Part shown: in pieces, positions 33,545-46,261 of the stretch
Numbering within the stretch: position 1 is the first letter of the stretch
Layout: each line of letters begins with the position of its first letter
From: Mytilus galloprovincialis
Lineage: Eukaryota > Mollusca > Bivalvia > Mytilida > Mytilidae
Assembly (NCBI RefSeq): GCF_965363235.1
Contig: NC_134842.1
Coordinates: 36,807,958 to 36,871,957 of the forward strand
DNA: 64,000 nucleotides
Reading direction: 5' to 3'
Made by a program: the position numbers and the translations under genes
Notes under the pieces: generated by a model
Told to the model about the DNA's origin: nothing
Databases searched by the model: none
Seen by the model: only the letters and a program-made list of their open reading frames with translations

Positions 33545-34060
33545 TGTTCTCCTATTTATTTGTATTGTATTCCTGTAATATTATGTTGTCATTTTAATGT
33601 TCTATTTAACATTGCCATTAAAGTGCGAGGTTTGGCATGCCACAAAACCAGGTTCAACCCACCATTTTTTTCTTTAAAAATGTCCTGTACCAAGTCAGGA
33701 ATATGGCCATTGTTATATTATAGTTCGTTTCTGTGTGTGTTACATTTTAACGTTGTGTTTCCGTTGTGTCGTTTGTTTTCTCTTGTGTTTGAATGTGAAT
33801 TCACATTACTATTAGACGTGTCACGGTACTTTTCTATCCCAAATTCGTGTATTTGGTTTTGATGTTATATTTGTTATTCTCATCGGATTTTGTCTAATGC
33901 TTAGTCCGTTTCTGTGTGTGTTAGATTTTTATGTTGTGTCGTTGTTCTCCTCTTATATTTCCTGCGTTTCCCTCAGTTTTAGTTTGTTAACCGGATTTTG
34001 TTTTTTTGTCCATGATTTCCGAGTTTTGAACAGCGGTATACTACTGTTGCCTTTATTTAC
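33545..34060 (+). repeat. two overlapping family C copies
   Basis: 33545-33870 has GCCACAAAACCAGGTTCAAC, AATGTCCTGTACCAAGTCAG and GGAATATGGCC. 33890-34060 repeats TCCGTTTCTGTGTGTGTTAG and adds GAACAGCGGTATACTACTGT. The ORFs of 60 to 100 codons here are T-rich hydrophobic translations of the repeat. Confidence 0.65.
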
Positions 34061-34497
34061 ATGTTTGTCTTTCCTTCACGTTATGGATTTTTATTTCCAT
34101 CGTATAATCTATGTTATAAACAGGTTTCATATGACAAGCATACATGAAGTATTTAAAACAGTTAATGTGTTATTGAATCTAATTGAATGTAAGTAAAAGA
34201 GCTATTGCCCTGTAATATACCTTCATCAAAGGCAATATTTTCTTTCATAAGATTCACCATTTGTGTAGATGTATTGCCTTAAAATCTTGAGAGTTTAAGT
34301 ATTTTGATTATTTTGAGTAATAAATGAAGACATATTTTGCTATATACTTTTTTTTTAAATATGAACTAGATTGATTACGGTGTGTTGTTGGATTGTTGTC
34401 TTATTTACATCTAGCAAATGTGTCCTTTTATTTGTATTATATTTCAAACAGATTATGATGAACTTTATCATATGCGTAGTTACACAATTATATCCTT

Positions 34498-34887
34498 TCA
34501 TCGGAGTAAGGCAACTTCTTGGTCTCTTTTTAATTGTGAGTTCAATATTTCCACAGGAACATACTTAGCATGATGAACTGGTAGTGATGTACATTCTGTT
34601 TTGAAGTTCACAAAATTCAGGGAAGCAGTATTTTTTAAATTCTCTGTGAGATTGTTGTAACGTTTCTGACTCCTACATATCCCCTGTAATGTAGCAAAGC
34701 ACTTGCTGCACACATAACAACTTTCTGCACTGTCAACATAACTACGAAGTGTTTTTTCTGCAATCCCGTGTGTAAACGACAGAGTTTTAACAATATCAAC
34801 ATCTCCCTGAAGTTTATCAACATTTCTTCTCACGTCTTTAGATGAACTGAACATGTGTGAACAGTGAATACATGTGTTTTGGTTCAT
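34498..34887 (-). CDS. small putative zinc-binding protein or first exon
   Basis: The 129-codon frame starts ATG at 34887 (MNQNTCIHCSHMFSSSKDV). It carries two C-x2-C pairs about 50 residues apart: CIHC at residues 6-9 and, in SCYVCSKC, C57/C60 (with a further Cys at 63). That spacing could form one zinc site, as in treble-clef or zinc-finger-associated domains. No further domain, signal peptide or membrane segment is seen. It could be the first exon of a longer gene or part of a mobile element. It faces away from the GPCR. Function unknown. Confidence 0.45.
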   Translation of the reverse strand: MNQNTCIHCSHMFSSSKDVRRNVDKLQGDVDIVKTLSFTHGIAEKTLRSYVDSAESCYVCSKCFATLQGICRSQKRYNNLTENLKNTASLNFVNFKTECTSLPVHHAKYVPVEILNSQLKRDQEVALLR

Positions 34888-35405
34888 CGCTCATGTTTAC
34901 AAACATTTACTTCAACTTCCCCTTCTTCTTTTTGCGCCAATTTCTATAGACGATAAACCACAATGCACTTCGTTAATTTGAACTTCCGGTTGACGCGTTC
35001 TGATTTGGGTATGCATTCAGGCGTTAATGGAGTGATCGTAGTGATCGTAATATAACGACTGGATTATTCGGGTTATTTGTATTTTAATCGGCTATTTTAT
35101 GTAATTATACTCCTTTATATGTTTGTAAATACAAAGTTTGTACTATTGCGGATTATGTCATAGGGTCAATATGTTTTCTCCACAATGTCTTGATAATAAA
35201 GGGTTCACATCTTGTTCAATTACTTATGATTTAAGATCACAGATGAGAAGTTTACTATAAATTAAAATTTACCTGAGATAATGATTAGATGTATGTGTTG
35301 CTAAGTCAATCACGTGATATTCCGCAATGCATTTAAAAGACGCAAGTTCTGTCCATTTCTCCTGGAAGTCTACAAAACAAGTTTGCAGTACTGAAATCTT
35401 TCGAG

Positions 35406-36551
35406 ATGAATAGAAATTGGACGTGTGTAGAAAATATCTCAAGTGATCAACCGGTAGAAAGATCAGAATATATGATACTTCCCGTAGAAACTGTTCGTTT
35501 AATTAGAAATATTTGTTATCTTGGAATAATACCGTTTTTGGTAATCGTGGGACTAATTCTAAATTCACTTTGTTTTATGCTGTTTTGTAAAATAGGGAAA
35601 AGATCTTCAACTGTTATAATGCTATTTGCAATAACAGTAACAGATGTTTTTACATTAGTGAACGGAGGTCTCAATTCTGTATTTTATGCTTCACAAACGT
35701 ATGAGGTGCTTCTCACGAAAGACCAGTTGAGACTTACAGTCCCCATATATTCTACATACGTGAATGCTCTTCCTGTAAGAATCGGAAACTTTATCATATT
35801 CCTTATTTCACTCGAGAGGCTTTTTTGCGTGATTCAGCCACTGAAGATTCGTCTGTATTCGACCAAGAGGAACTCTTATATTGCTGTATGCGTGGCGTTT
35901 ATTTTACCAACAGTATCCAGTATACCTAATCTGTTCCTTTATAATACTGAACAAGTTTATTCAAATATCACAGGTCAGTTAACAACCGTTTTGAAAGCAA
36001 CGTCTTATGGTAAGGATAAAGAATTAACAAATGCAGTATATATAACACTGGAAATACTATGGCGCTATCTACCTGTCATTGGAGTTACTGTCTCAAGTTC
36101 AATTACCGCCATGTTGGTATTATTGAATGCTAAACGTCGTTTGATCATGGCTAAAGATAGCAGGAAATCCAGGCCAGAGAGTCAAACTATGAATAGAGAA
36201 AGCCAGGTCACAAGAATGTTGTTAATTGTAACTGCCGTGTTTGTTCTGTGTCAACTGCCAAATACCATATTACGCATGATCATAAACATCCATCCTGCCA
36301 TGACTTCTATGCGTTACTTAAACAATGTATACGAAATTGCATTCCCGATAACATATGTTATGTTACTCATTAACTCCGTCGTGAATTTCATCATCTATTA
36401 CAATACGAGCACTGTATACAGAGCAAAAATAAGGCAAATGTTCAACTGGTCGACATATGTGAAAAATAAGAGCAGTTATTCAATGTCAAATAGTCATACT
36501 AACTGTACCTTTATACCCGATCAGACCGTGCACACAGGCAGTAATTTCTAG
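35406..36551 (+). CDS. class A (rhodopsin-like) GPCR, single exon
   Basis: The 381 residues include seven hydrophobic segments at about 37-61, 69-92, 117-141, 158-178, 209-240, 270-292 and 309-331. Family marks: AITVTD in TM2; SLERLFCVIQPLK at the end of TM3, with ER in place of DRY; FVLCQLP (F-x2-C-x-x-P) in TM6; NSVVNFIIYY in TM7 in place of NPxxY. Sequons N4, N10 and N187 lie on the predicted outside. The usual TM3-ECL2 disulfide appears absent: no Cys occurs at 101-140 or 171-210. The whole looks like molluscan peptide or chemosensory receptors, but the ligand cannot be named. A basic loop (241-270) precedes TM6. The first Met is chosen as the only one leaving a full N-terminus; TTTGCAG at 35382-35388 could be a 5' UTR splice acceptor. 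Confidence 0.9.
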   Translation: MNRNWTCVENISSDQPVERSEYMILPVETVRLIRNICYLGIIPFLVIVGLILNSLCFMLFCKIGKRSSTVIMLFAITVTDVFTLVNGGLNSVFYASQTYEVLLTKDQLRLTVPIYSTYVNALPVRIGNFIIFLISLERLFCVIQPLKIRLYSTKRNSYIAVCVAFILPTVSSIPNLFLYNTEQVYSNITGQLTTVLKATSYGKDKELTNAVYITLEILWRYLPVIGVTVSSSITAMLVLLNAKRRLIMAKDSRKSRPESQTMNRESQVTRMLLIVTAVFVLCQLPNTILRMIINIHPAMTSMRYLNNVYEIAFPITYVMLLINSVVNFIIYYNTSTVYRAKIRQMFNWSTYVKNKSSYSMSNSHTNCTFIPDQTVHTGSNF

Positions 36552-36620
36552 CGATCAGGACATTTACAACACCACCTTTACTATGAATGTTTTGTATTAT
36601 GTGAGTAATATGTAACATTT

Positions 36621-36626
36621 AATAAA
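36621..36626 (+). promoter_or_regulatory. polyadenylation signal of the GPCR gene
   Basis: AATAAA lies 70 bases after the GPCR stop codon, the expected place for a short 3' UTR. Confidence 0.5.
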
Positions 36627-37164
36627 TCAATAGCAATGGTTTACTTATATTAATTGATGTACTAATATTTGTCGTTTTATGGTATTATATTTTACTTGTG
36701 TGTATTACTAAAGTTTACTGTATGAATAACTAGAATTGTTTTCTCTTATACATAGTATTAATAGCTTCTATTTATTGTTACGCTAAATACAAATTGAGAA
36801 ATGTTAACCAATTTTTATAAAACCAGATACTTTTGTCCTATTTTCCGATGATTTTATTTTCTTAAGTGAATGAAGTGAAATATTTTTGCCACACTTCTTC
36901 CTATACTACTTAACAAATTGACTTAATATTTGGTCAGCAGAACAGCAATGATGAGTTGTGCATTACAAGTGTGCTCTTTTTGGAGATATCAAATACCCTC
37001 TGTTGACGAGCTGGGTATGTGTAACTTGGTAACTCGTGATTCTTTTTTACATCTAAGTAGAACAAATATACCGAACTCCAAGGTAAATGTTAATAGCCAG
37101 GAATAAGTCGGCAATGAACGATAACTTTAAAAAAAATTAAAACACAATTAAACAAAACCCGTTA

Positions 37165-37480
37165 CAGCCAAAAAAAAATGACTTTAAAAGACAAGATAAT
37201 GTTTTTGCATTGAAACGAACAGACATAATTGAGTTTAAAAATAGGCAATAATAGTATACAACTGTTCAAAGTCATAATTCGATTAAGAGAAAACAAATCC
37301 GGGAAGAAGAAAACAACGGAACAAAAGAAACAGTGATCTGCAACAAAAACAAAAGGCAACAGACATAGGAACGGACTGTTTGATAACAACTGCCATATTC
37401 CTGACTTGGTACAGGACATTTTAAGAAAAAAAATGCTGGTTTGAACCATTAAACTTTTTTCTGGATTAACATGATGTAGA
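37165..37480 (-). repeat. family C copy, long variant
   Basis: GGCAATAATAGTATACAACT, AATTCGATTAAGAGAAAACA, CAACTGCCATATTCCTGACT and TTGGTACAGGACATTTTAAG are the reverse complement of the blocks at 33650-34050. Confidence 0.7.
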
Positions 37481-37554
37481 AACATAGCAGTTAGAGTGGC
37501 GAAATTGATTTAAAAAAAGAATTATTTTCAATGAATATGTTGCAATGTATACTG

Positions 37555-37665
37555 TTATCCATTCGTTTGACGTGTTGTAGATTTTGATTTTGCCATTTGA
37601 TTAGGGACTTTCCTTTTTGAATTTTCCTCGGAGTTCGGTATTTGTGTGATTTTACTTTTTTCATA
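37555..37665 (+). repeat. family C fragment
   Basis: TTTTGCCATTTGATTAGGGA and TTTTCCTCGGAGTTCGGTAT match the fragment at 430-550. Confidence 0.7.
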
Positions 37666-37669
37666 TGAA

Positions 37670-39390
37670 TATATGAAAAGCAACATCAGATATTGTTCCA
37701 TTTATCAACAAGAACATTCTGTTTTATTAAATATTACATTTTTAATAGAGACGAAAAAAATAGAGTTCTCGGCAAAAGATATATTGACGGGGATTAGCCC
37801 ATAATATAGCAATCAACTTTGCTGTTTTTGAAGTAACATTTATGGTTTATTCTTTTTTACACACTTTAAAAGGGCATTAGCTACGAGATATTCAAAAAAT
37901 CAAAATATGATGTTCGTTTAATCATTAATGGAAGTGAAAAAGTGAAATGATAATTTGCTTGGGTCAATTTTGTAAAAATAAGATAAGAAACATCGCTGAT
38001 GAATTATTCACTTGCAAGTGAATAACCCGACCTCATTGAATCCGTATTCATGTGATCTCCAATTCAACCCTTTAGATGGAAATGGGTTATCCATGTACTA
38101 GGTGTGTTTAGCTATTAAAAGGAAAAGACGGTCAACATTGAAAGTGAAACCAGGGTTACCTATTGGGTGACTGATTCGATTCACAAAATACAGGTGAAAA
38201 CGATTATTAACATACTTTTTAACCTACACTATGAAATCAAACAGACCTAGAGAAAAGCAATTGCACGTGTTCGCTATCTATTTATATCTATGTTATTTTT
38301 ATATCGGGTTATATTACCGTCGGTAGTCTTCGGAGGACACTTCGATGGCCAATTAGATGACGTCTAGACTAAAATACACACGAAATGTTGATCCATATTA
38401 TCGAGTCCATGCATTGTCAATTTCATATCTTAGACTTTTTTATAATTTGAATATACGTTTTAGTATGTAATAAATCAAATAGCTGCTGTACTTGCAGTCC
38501 CCAAAGATTATAAAAGCTTCGTGATTAGTACATACTTGTAAAATTCAAATGACGAATTGTGACTGCATGCTTTCAATTTATGCATTATGTAAATGAAATT
38601 ATAAGTTTGTTACTATTCCTTCAAATTACCAGAAACAATTGCCATCAGGAGTACGAATATGAATATCTTGCGCACTGAATCTTTATACTAGTATGTTTTT
38701 TTGCAGTTGCACTTGTATAAATACATAATTAAATACTTACTGAACTCTACACTTATTACTTTCCTATTGTATATCTAATCGGAAAAACTTTGATCATTTT
38801 CAATTTCCTAACTTAACTTGATTGATATTGCTGAAAATTAAAAGAATTTAGGGGTATCATTATTTACTGATAATACTTTTTTTTCAGTTGAAAATCATAC
38901 TTTGAAAGAACATATTTCCTCTTTTTTTTTAAACGCCTACACCACAAATTTGATTTAAATCATTGTCTAGGACAAAACCTTCCTTGGAAAATACATGCCT
39001 TGATTATATTGAATTCAAATACTTATGACAGGTATTTTTTCCCAAAATATTAGCGTCATGTCTTCACTGAACGTCTTTTACCTATCGGTAATCACTGTTA
39101 ACATTAATTTCGTGGTTGAATGTTTAATGAGGCGCCTTGTAAGAGCAAACGAATTGATGTTTGAAATTGCAATTTTGATTTGAAAATGATCTGAAATGCT
39201 AGATTAAACAATCAATTTGTTTTAAGATCTAAAAAAAGGTATATATACAGATGGATTTCGGAAACATCTTTAAATACAGTAATAAGTGCTGGCCAATGAG
39301 GTTTCAACTGCAGCGAACCAAAAAAAAGTCAACTGATTAACTTTTTTAGACGTACCAATGTCATTAAATGCACAAAATTGTTTATATTCC
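37670..39390. other. gene-free stretch with one perfect palindrome
   Basis: No supported gene. Positions 38004-38025 form a perfect 22-bp palindrome: TTATTCACTTG followed by its complement CAAGTGAATAA. Confidence 0.5.
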
Positions 39391-39394
39391 AAGT

Positions 39395-39625
39395 CAGGAG
39401 CTGATAATTCAGTGAGTGTAGTTTTTTGCTGTTTGTCATATTTGTTTGTTTATTGTTTTGTCCTAAATCAGTTCGTTTGTTTTTTCCTTTGAATTGTTTC
39501 ATATTTCATCATAGTGTGACCTTCTGTACCTTAGTATAGGAACATGTATATATTTAGCTCATTGGTGGAGGTCTTATGGAAACCTCTTATTCCATGTGTA
39601 CGTACACGTCATTTTGACTGTGATG
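39395..39625 (+). repeat. family A copy, decayed
   Basis: CAAGTCAGGAGCTGATAATT, AAATCAGTTCGTTTGTTTTT and CTCATTGGTGGAGGTCTTAT follow the order of the 42005-42390 copy. Confidence 0.55.
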
Positions 39626-40679
39626 GGTATTGTCTTCACCTACTTTAAAAAAAACAATTGTGATATCAATCTTCGAAAGTGAACTGACTTTATTAAATTA
39701 TATAAGGTCAGTAATCCAAATTTTATATCTGCAAATATATAAACTATTCATTTCAATGTACAACTGTTACGAACTAAAGGTTTTGCTCTCTACACGTCAA
39801 CAGAATGTCATGTGTGACCTAGATTGGTTATGCGTCTTTGAATGGTCGGATCACCCTTCAGCTTTGTAATAAAGTTTACTTCTAGATTTGTTTTGTTTCA
39901 GTAAAATGTTAAATGTCCATATCAGAAAAAATATTACAATTTTAATACGCCAACATTTAGACTAATTTATAGTCTAAAGTGACATCTGTAACAAATCTGT
40001 AAACGTAAGATAATAACAAATTTGTAAATAAATATGTTTTAATCTACGTATTACATATAATAACTACATGACGTTTTATTGATCAGAACTTCCTCTTTCC
40101 GCTACAAGCAATACTCATTAGATAATTGGTCAGTTAAAACCAATCTTTTATTTCAAACTAAACTGCAATTATAGAAATGTGTTTGTTGTTTATAAAATAA
40201 AGATTGCATAGAGAATATCATAACATGTTATTTTACTTAACATATCTTACTAATTCATACAAATTATTTTTTGATAATTTGTCATATCGTTTTTAAAATA
40301 CCAATTATTATAACTTTAAGCAGCCTTGATTATAAAGAAGTATCTACATACACCTTAAATCACAATCAATCTAAAAACGGATTTTTAAACGTGAAGAAAA
40401 GAATCAACAACCGGTTAGAAGAGCAATTATACCAAACAGTAACATGAGTAAGATATAATAAATTTAAGAGTACTCCAGTAAATTGTCACCAAACAGTCAC
40501 TTTGAAATCGAAGGATGATTAACCGCTCAGTGTATTGCATTTTTACACTGAATTGTTTTTTAAAAGGGATGCTTTTCATGGTTTTGGTTTGTCCTTCTAG
40601 CTATATGAAACACATTTCCTTGGTAAGATATCGTTTTATTCTGTTTGGCTTGTACTAATCTTATTAATGTCTATTACTC

Positions 40680-40940
40680 AATTTATTTCACTTGACTGGG
40701 CGGAGTTTAACCGTTTCGCTCATAATAAACCATTCCATCTATAGATAGGTGTTTTAGGATAAACTCATCAATGAAGTGTCCAGTTATTCTTTTGTAAATT
40801 CCTTTGATGGCAGTGATAGGTGATTAGAAATCAGTAATAATTATAACGGCAATCATCCTAATCACACACATCTTTAAATAGACTGTCCTTATGCAAATTA
40901 AAACGTAAGCTCCGCCCGATCAGTTGAAATGACATTGGTA
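40680..40940. mobile_element. candidate inverted-repeat element (MITE-like)
   Basis: ATTTCACTTGACTGGGCGGA at the left is mirrored by CTCCGCCCGATCAGTTGAAA at the right, with further imperfect complementarity inward (TTTTAGGATAAAC against the complement of ATCATCCTAATC). It is about 260 bp with no coding content. Confidence 0.5.
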
Positions 40941-40944
40941 ATAT

Positions 40945-42000
40945 AACCATGTTATACGCAGTGAAGCAATTGTACTAATTTGTATTGCATGTTTTTTTTT
41001 AAATACTAGTAATTTGTTGTTAGTCTACTTATATATAGAGATTTAAAAAAAATTGTTTGGATCTACAAAAACAATAGATGACACAAGCAGCATGTTCGTT
41101 CATGTTCCTGTACTTAAAGATAAATACAAATACAAGGCTTATAATTTGGTTCGACAGCTGCACGTTTCATGATGGTTTTCTTGGTACTTGGATCAAAATA
41201 GCTGAAAAGCCAAATCATATACAAAGCTTATGAAGAGCATTGGAAATAATAAAAAAAAATGCTCTCAATACTGTTCATGATCTCGTTAAAGTCGTGTGTC
41301 CATGGTGGAGAAAAACCTTAGTCTTTTTTTAATAAACAGTAAATTTTGAAAGTTAGAGGCATCGTTATAGGTTGCTTAATGTCATTTATTAATGTATTTA
41401 CTTATTTATTTATCTGAGTGTTTGGTGATAGTTTTGATGGCGGTTCTTTTGATAATTCCATGTTGAATATATTCACAATTATTTATAATTTTTGTACGCC
41501 GATGCCTTCTGAGTAAGCATCAGAGTAACAAAAGCCGCTTACTGTGTTTGATAAATATTTCGTAGAGGAAACATACCGTTAATGTAAGTAATACGAAGAT
41601 TGAACGCGATTCACAGATGGACAAATTCTATTGACACCTGTCTGTTGGTTATATACTTTATATGGACCTCTAAATGTCTTTTTCGTTAGTTGTATGGTTT
41701 TGTTGTTGTCGCATTGTTGTATATATTATATTTATTGTAAAATTAAGATCTCCCGTTTTACTTGAACTAACACGCGCGTGTTGAATACGTCATTCAAATG
41801 AGAAATCTGAAACTTACAATGGGAAAACTGAAATCGTTACATATGTCATCGGTCTTTCTTTGAAGTTGGCATTATGTTTTAATTTCAGGGAAATATCAAG
41901 ATATGAAACAAATCTGCCTGTTTCGATAGTATCCTTAGTGGCAAATGTAGTGAGATATATAATATACGAGGCAGTCACTGACAAATGGATTATTACTGAT
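40945..42000. other. gene-free stretch
   Basis: A+T-rich, with only short ORFs lacking domain features. I see nothing I can annotate. Confidence 0.4.
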
Positions 42001-42004
42001 TTTT

Positions 42005-42390
42005 ATTGTTTGTTCTTATGTTGTATTGTTACATTACTGTCCCAGGTGGTAAAGAGTGGGTTGGCGCCTTCAAACTAGTTTAACCCCTTTCCATTATGTA
42101 TGTGCCTGTCCCAAGTCAGGAGCCTGTAATTCAGTGATTTTCGTGTGTTGCTGTATATCATATTTGTGTTTCGTTCATTATTTAATCATAAATCAGGCCG
42201 TTAGTTTTCTCGTTTGAATTGTTAATTTACATTTATCATTTCGGGGCCTTTTTTAGCTGACGATGCAGCATCGGTTTTGCTCTTAGTTAAATGCCGTACG
42301 GTGACCTATATTTGTTAATTTCTCCATGTCATTTGGCCTCGTTGTCTTATTGGCAATCATAAAACATCTTCTCATTTTTTATATTTAGTG
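42005..42390 (+). repeat. family A copy, near full length
   Basis: Runs from TTGTTCTTATGTTGTATTGT through GGTTGGCGCCTTCAAACTAG, CCCAAGTCAGGAGCCTGTAA, ATCAGGCCGTTAGTTTTCTC and GCCGTACGGTGACCTATATT to GGCAATCATAAAACATCTTC. It defines the full order of the family at about 390 bp. Confidence 0.75.
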
Positions 42391-43209
42391 ACATGACTAT
42401 CAATTTATCTTGAAGTGAAATTATTAGACTTGGCATCATGATGATGCTTTTTATATATTTTAGTTCTGATGACATCGTCGTTGATGTATCCGGTGTCGTT
42501 ATACCTTTCGACGATTCCCATATTGTTTTAAGGAACAGAACTGTTTGATAAGAAGTTTTAGTCGATCTTTCTATTCAGAAATATTTGCATAGATTATGGG
42601 AAAGTCCAAATTGTTTACAAAATTGCAAAATTGTTATGTATTCAAAGTGAAAAATCACAAAATTCATAACCATTTAGGTTAGAGTACAATATATGAATAA
42701 AAATCACTTGATCTAGAAATCCTGCGAAACAACAAGACAAACAAAATTCCTCAATTTTACTTCAAAGTGATTCTTATCTGTAAGTTTTACACAAGAACGT
42801 TAATCATTTAAAGAGGAAAAGAAAGACAAAATCGACAGTATATTGATAACAATGGAATACTTAAACTAAAGTTACGGGGAGTATTTAACTCCAATTCTTC
42901 TTTTTAATTTTGATCTTTGGTTTATATTTGTCTTTGTTGCTTTCATGTGAGAACGTAAACAAAAGCTTATAAAATATTTGAACCATTACAAATTTAGTTT
43001 TAAGTATTCCATATATTTAAATTGTGAAATACCTTTTGGGGACAAAAAAATTAATATTGTGGACATCTATTATACATCATGTCTTAATGTATAATACACA
43101 TAGAGAGTTTTGATGCATATGGTCTTTTGAATCCTTTGATATACACACATATAGAAGAAAAATATAGATTTCACCTTTTCCGTCCACATTGTTAGTTAAT
43201 GTTGTTGTC

Positions 43210-43380
43210 AAGTATATATAAAAAAGAAGATGTGGTATTATTGACAATGAGACAACTCTTCCCAAAAGACCAAATTGCACAGAAATTAACAATTATAGGT
43301 CACCGTACGACCTACAACAACGAGCAAAGCCCATACCGCATAGTCAGCTATATACAACAGAAAGGTCCATATTTGATAGT
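43210..43380 (-). repeat. family A copy
   Basis: AAAGAAGATGTGGTATTATT, GACAATGAGACAACTCTTCC, TAGGTCACCGTACGACCTAC and GAGCAAAGCCCATACCGCAT are the reverse complement of the 3' half of family A. Confidence 0.8.
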
Positions 43381-43854
43381 AGACTTGATAAAGTAATAAT
43401 GAGCAAAAAGTATGATCATAGTCATGGGAAGCACAGCAGTATTTACTTTGAATTAGGTGACATTGACCTACAAATTCCCAATGAAGCAACTGTTAAGATC
43501 TACATGTAGGTTCATTTACCTAATACCAGACAAAGAACCTTTTATTAGCAACAATGTCTAATAAGAATCAGCGTGATAAAAGCCAATGATTTATTTGACA
43601 TAATTTCTAATAAAAGTTGTATTAAGGTTTTGAAATAAAAAAAAAACTCTTATGTACATGTTTTTATAATCAATACACTATTGACCGACGTTTTGTTTTC
43701 TTTAATTTTTTGTTTTTGCCAAAGTTAATCATTAAACCAAATGTTTGAATCATGTTTTGACGCAGGATTACAAAAGCAAGAATACCGTACTGCGACAATA
43801 AGACAGGTTAATGAAAACTGTTTAGGCAATAATTTGATTAGCAAAAAGATATTA

Positions 43855-44060
43855 TGTAAAAAGAAAAATCCGAGGAAAATTCAAAACGGAAAGTCCCTAA
43901 TCAAATTGCAAAATCAAAAGCTCAAACACATAAAACGAATGGACAACAACTGTCATATTCCTGCCTTGGTAAAGGCATTTTCTTCTGTAAAAAATGGTGG
44001 ATTAAACCTGGTTTTATCATGTTTATAGCTAGCTAAACCTCTCACTTGTATGACGGTCGC
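43855..44060 (-). repeat. family C copy, well preserved
   Basis: CCGAGGAAAATTCAAAACGG, AGTCCCTAATCAAATTGCAA, ACTGTCATATTCCTGCCTTG, AATGGTGGATTAAACCTGGT and GCTAAACCTCTCACTTGTAT occur in order. The 95-codon ORF at 43741-44028 is a translation of this repeat. Confidence 0.8.
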
Positions 44061-44064
44061 ATAA

Positions 44065-46260
44065 AATTCCATTATATTGACAATGATGTGTGAACAAAAC
44101 AAAATGTAATTCACCCCTAACAAACAGTTCATAGTGATCCCACACCTTTTTTATTTAAACAAATGCTGTCCATGTGCATGTCAGGATTATAAAGGCAGAA
44201 AACAAAGGAGTTTACTAGAAGGTGCTTGCAATTACTAAAAGTAAAAATAAACAATCTGAGTTGAGGTCAAAGGTAAAAGAAAACGAAGCACAAATAAATG
44301 TAGCTTTGCCATATATTCAGAAATACGTTCAATACAAACTACCAATAAATCTGTTGCGATCTTTGATTTGGAAACTACTAGCTTTTCAAGTAATAGGGAC
44401 ATCACGCAGATTACCGTTTCATGTGGTTCATAAGTATTCGAGCTTAATGTAATTAAAAGGTTAGAACTGACATAAGAAGGAAGTAATATCGCCAGTATTT
44501 CATTTCCCCATTCGAAAAACAAAAAAACAACAGCAGCAGGAAAATATACTGTAGGACAGTCATGCTTAGATTATACAATTTTTTTAAATTATAACAATTT
44601 CATTGTTATTTAATGTTAACATGTATCTGTTCTGTATATAAACCAGCTTTGATTGTTTTGAATTACTACAAATTGTCACTTCTTCGTACTATGAACATCA
44701 AAATTATTTCCTTTCCCCTTAAATACTTTTCCGGCACCTGTACATGAAGAAAATGAAGTTTTATCGAGCACCAATTATATAGTTTTATTGTTGATATTCA
44801 CCCCACATGTACCAAGTTTTAGATTAGTTTAATTGACATACAAGAAATTCCTTGGTATTATATAGCCAGAAGAAGTATACTTTTAAAACAACAAAATTAT
44901 TTTCATTTACCTGTGTATAATATGACGGTTTTTTTTTCACATTTGAGGTTTTTCTAAAATTGTGTAACATTATTCAGCGATTTTATACTTTTATTTCAAT
45001 TATTCATCCCTTATTTTTATTAACTATGTATTTACATAGTATCACAGATCAAATGTATTCGTTCATTTTGTGTTAATGTGTGTAATTACGTTTTTTGATT
45101 GAGTTAAGTCATTTAAATTGATATTTTATAGTGTGCCTTTCTATGTTGTGATGTCATACTACTGTTTAAGAAAAGGGAGAAGGTTTGGTACCATTAAAAC
45201 GTTTAATCCCGCTGCAATTCTTTGCACAAGTCAGGAATCTCATTTTTAGTAGTTGTCGTCTGTGTATGCGGTTCCCAAGTTTTTTTTAGACTTAATTTTA
45301 TTCAACAGTTTGAATGAATGAAAAATTAATTAAACTTAATCAAAACAAGATTTAACATATTTATATTCAGCATTCCATATCAGTATGATGTTTACAAATG
45401 TACCACAATATGATCTTTTTAGATTAAATACCTGGCCTTGAAAAATATCGAAGGTTCTTAAAATCCAGTTAATCAAAATGGATATATTCTATCTCACTTA
45501 TTTCATTTTAACACTATTTGGTTAAGTAGGTCAGCTGTTTTTATTAAGACTTCTAAGAGATCCTCCTTAAGAAATGCTTTTTCATGAAATCTTTTAAATT
45601 ACCAGCAAAAGGAAATACACAATGGTCAGTGTTTAAGGATAGAGTCCATCAAGATTCCTTCGTAACTGTTTTCATCCTTTATTCAAAATTATATATTAGA
45701 CAAATGAGATCAAAGAAGAATATATAGTTTATACCAACAAACGTCTTTAAAATATAGTTAATACATAGTGGTATTTTATAATAGAAAGGATTAATTTCGT
45801 ACTTATCGGATGCGAGTCGGTTTTATTGGGAGATGTAGAATATGAAACTTACGACAATAGCTTTTCAGATCAAACTGATGAAGGAAATTGTTATAATTTA
45901 GATATGTATATATGAATCTAGAATCTACCATCTTTGTCTAATTGGTTATTTTTCTACTCGACAAGGATAAGTCTTCCAATAATCAGTTGTCTGACAGGAA
46001 AAAAAGAGCTTTACATGTATAACCATGATAACTATAAAGACAGCGGTATCATAGGAGCAATTATTTTGCCCCTGAATAAAAAACAACAGTGGCTAAATGT
46101 TTCTTCGGGTCTTCCAAAATTATGTAAATTTTATTGATTAATTAATAGGATGACATAATGTTAACTTTTAATTGCAGTAATACCAGGTAAGCTATCACTA
46201 TGACGTTATAAACATTTAAACGATATTAAATATGAGCCAAAACCTTTTCCAAACATATAT
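44065..46260. other. gene-free stretch with a family C/A-like fragment
   Basis: No supported gene. About 45120-45275 (AGGTTTGGTACCATTAAAAC, TTGCACAAGTCAGGAATCTC) looks like a decayed plus-strand repeat of the C or A type. Confidence 0.4.
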
Positions 46261-46261
46261 T

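Noticed and set aside
33409..34196. Chain of hydrophobic ORFs as a small membrane protein gene
   Set aside because: The sequence is two copies of family C; the hydrophobicity comes from T-rich DNA.
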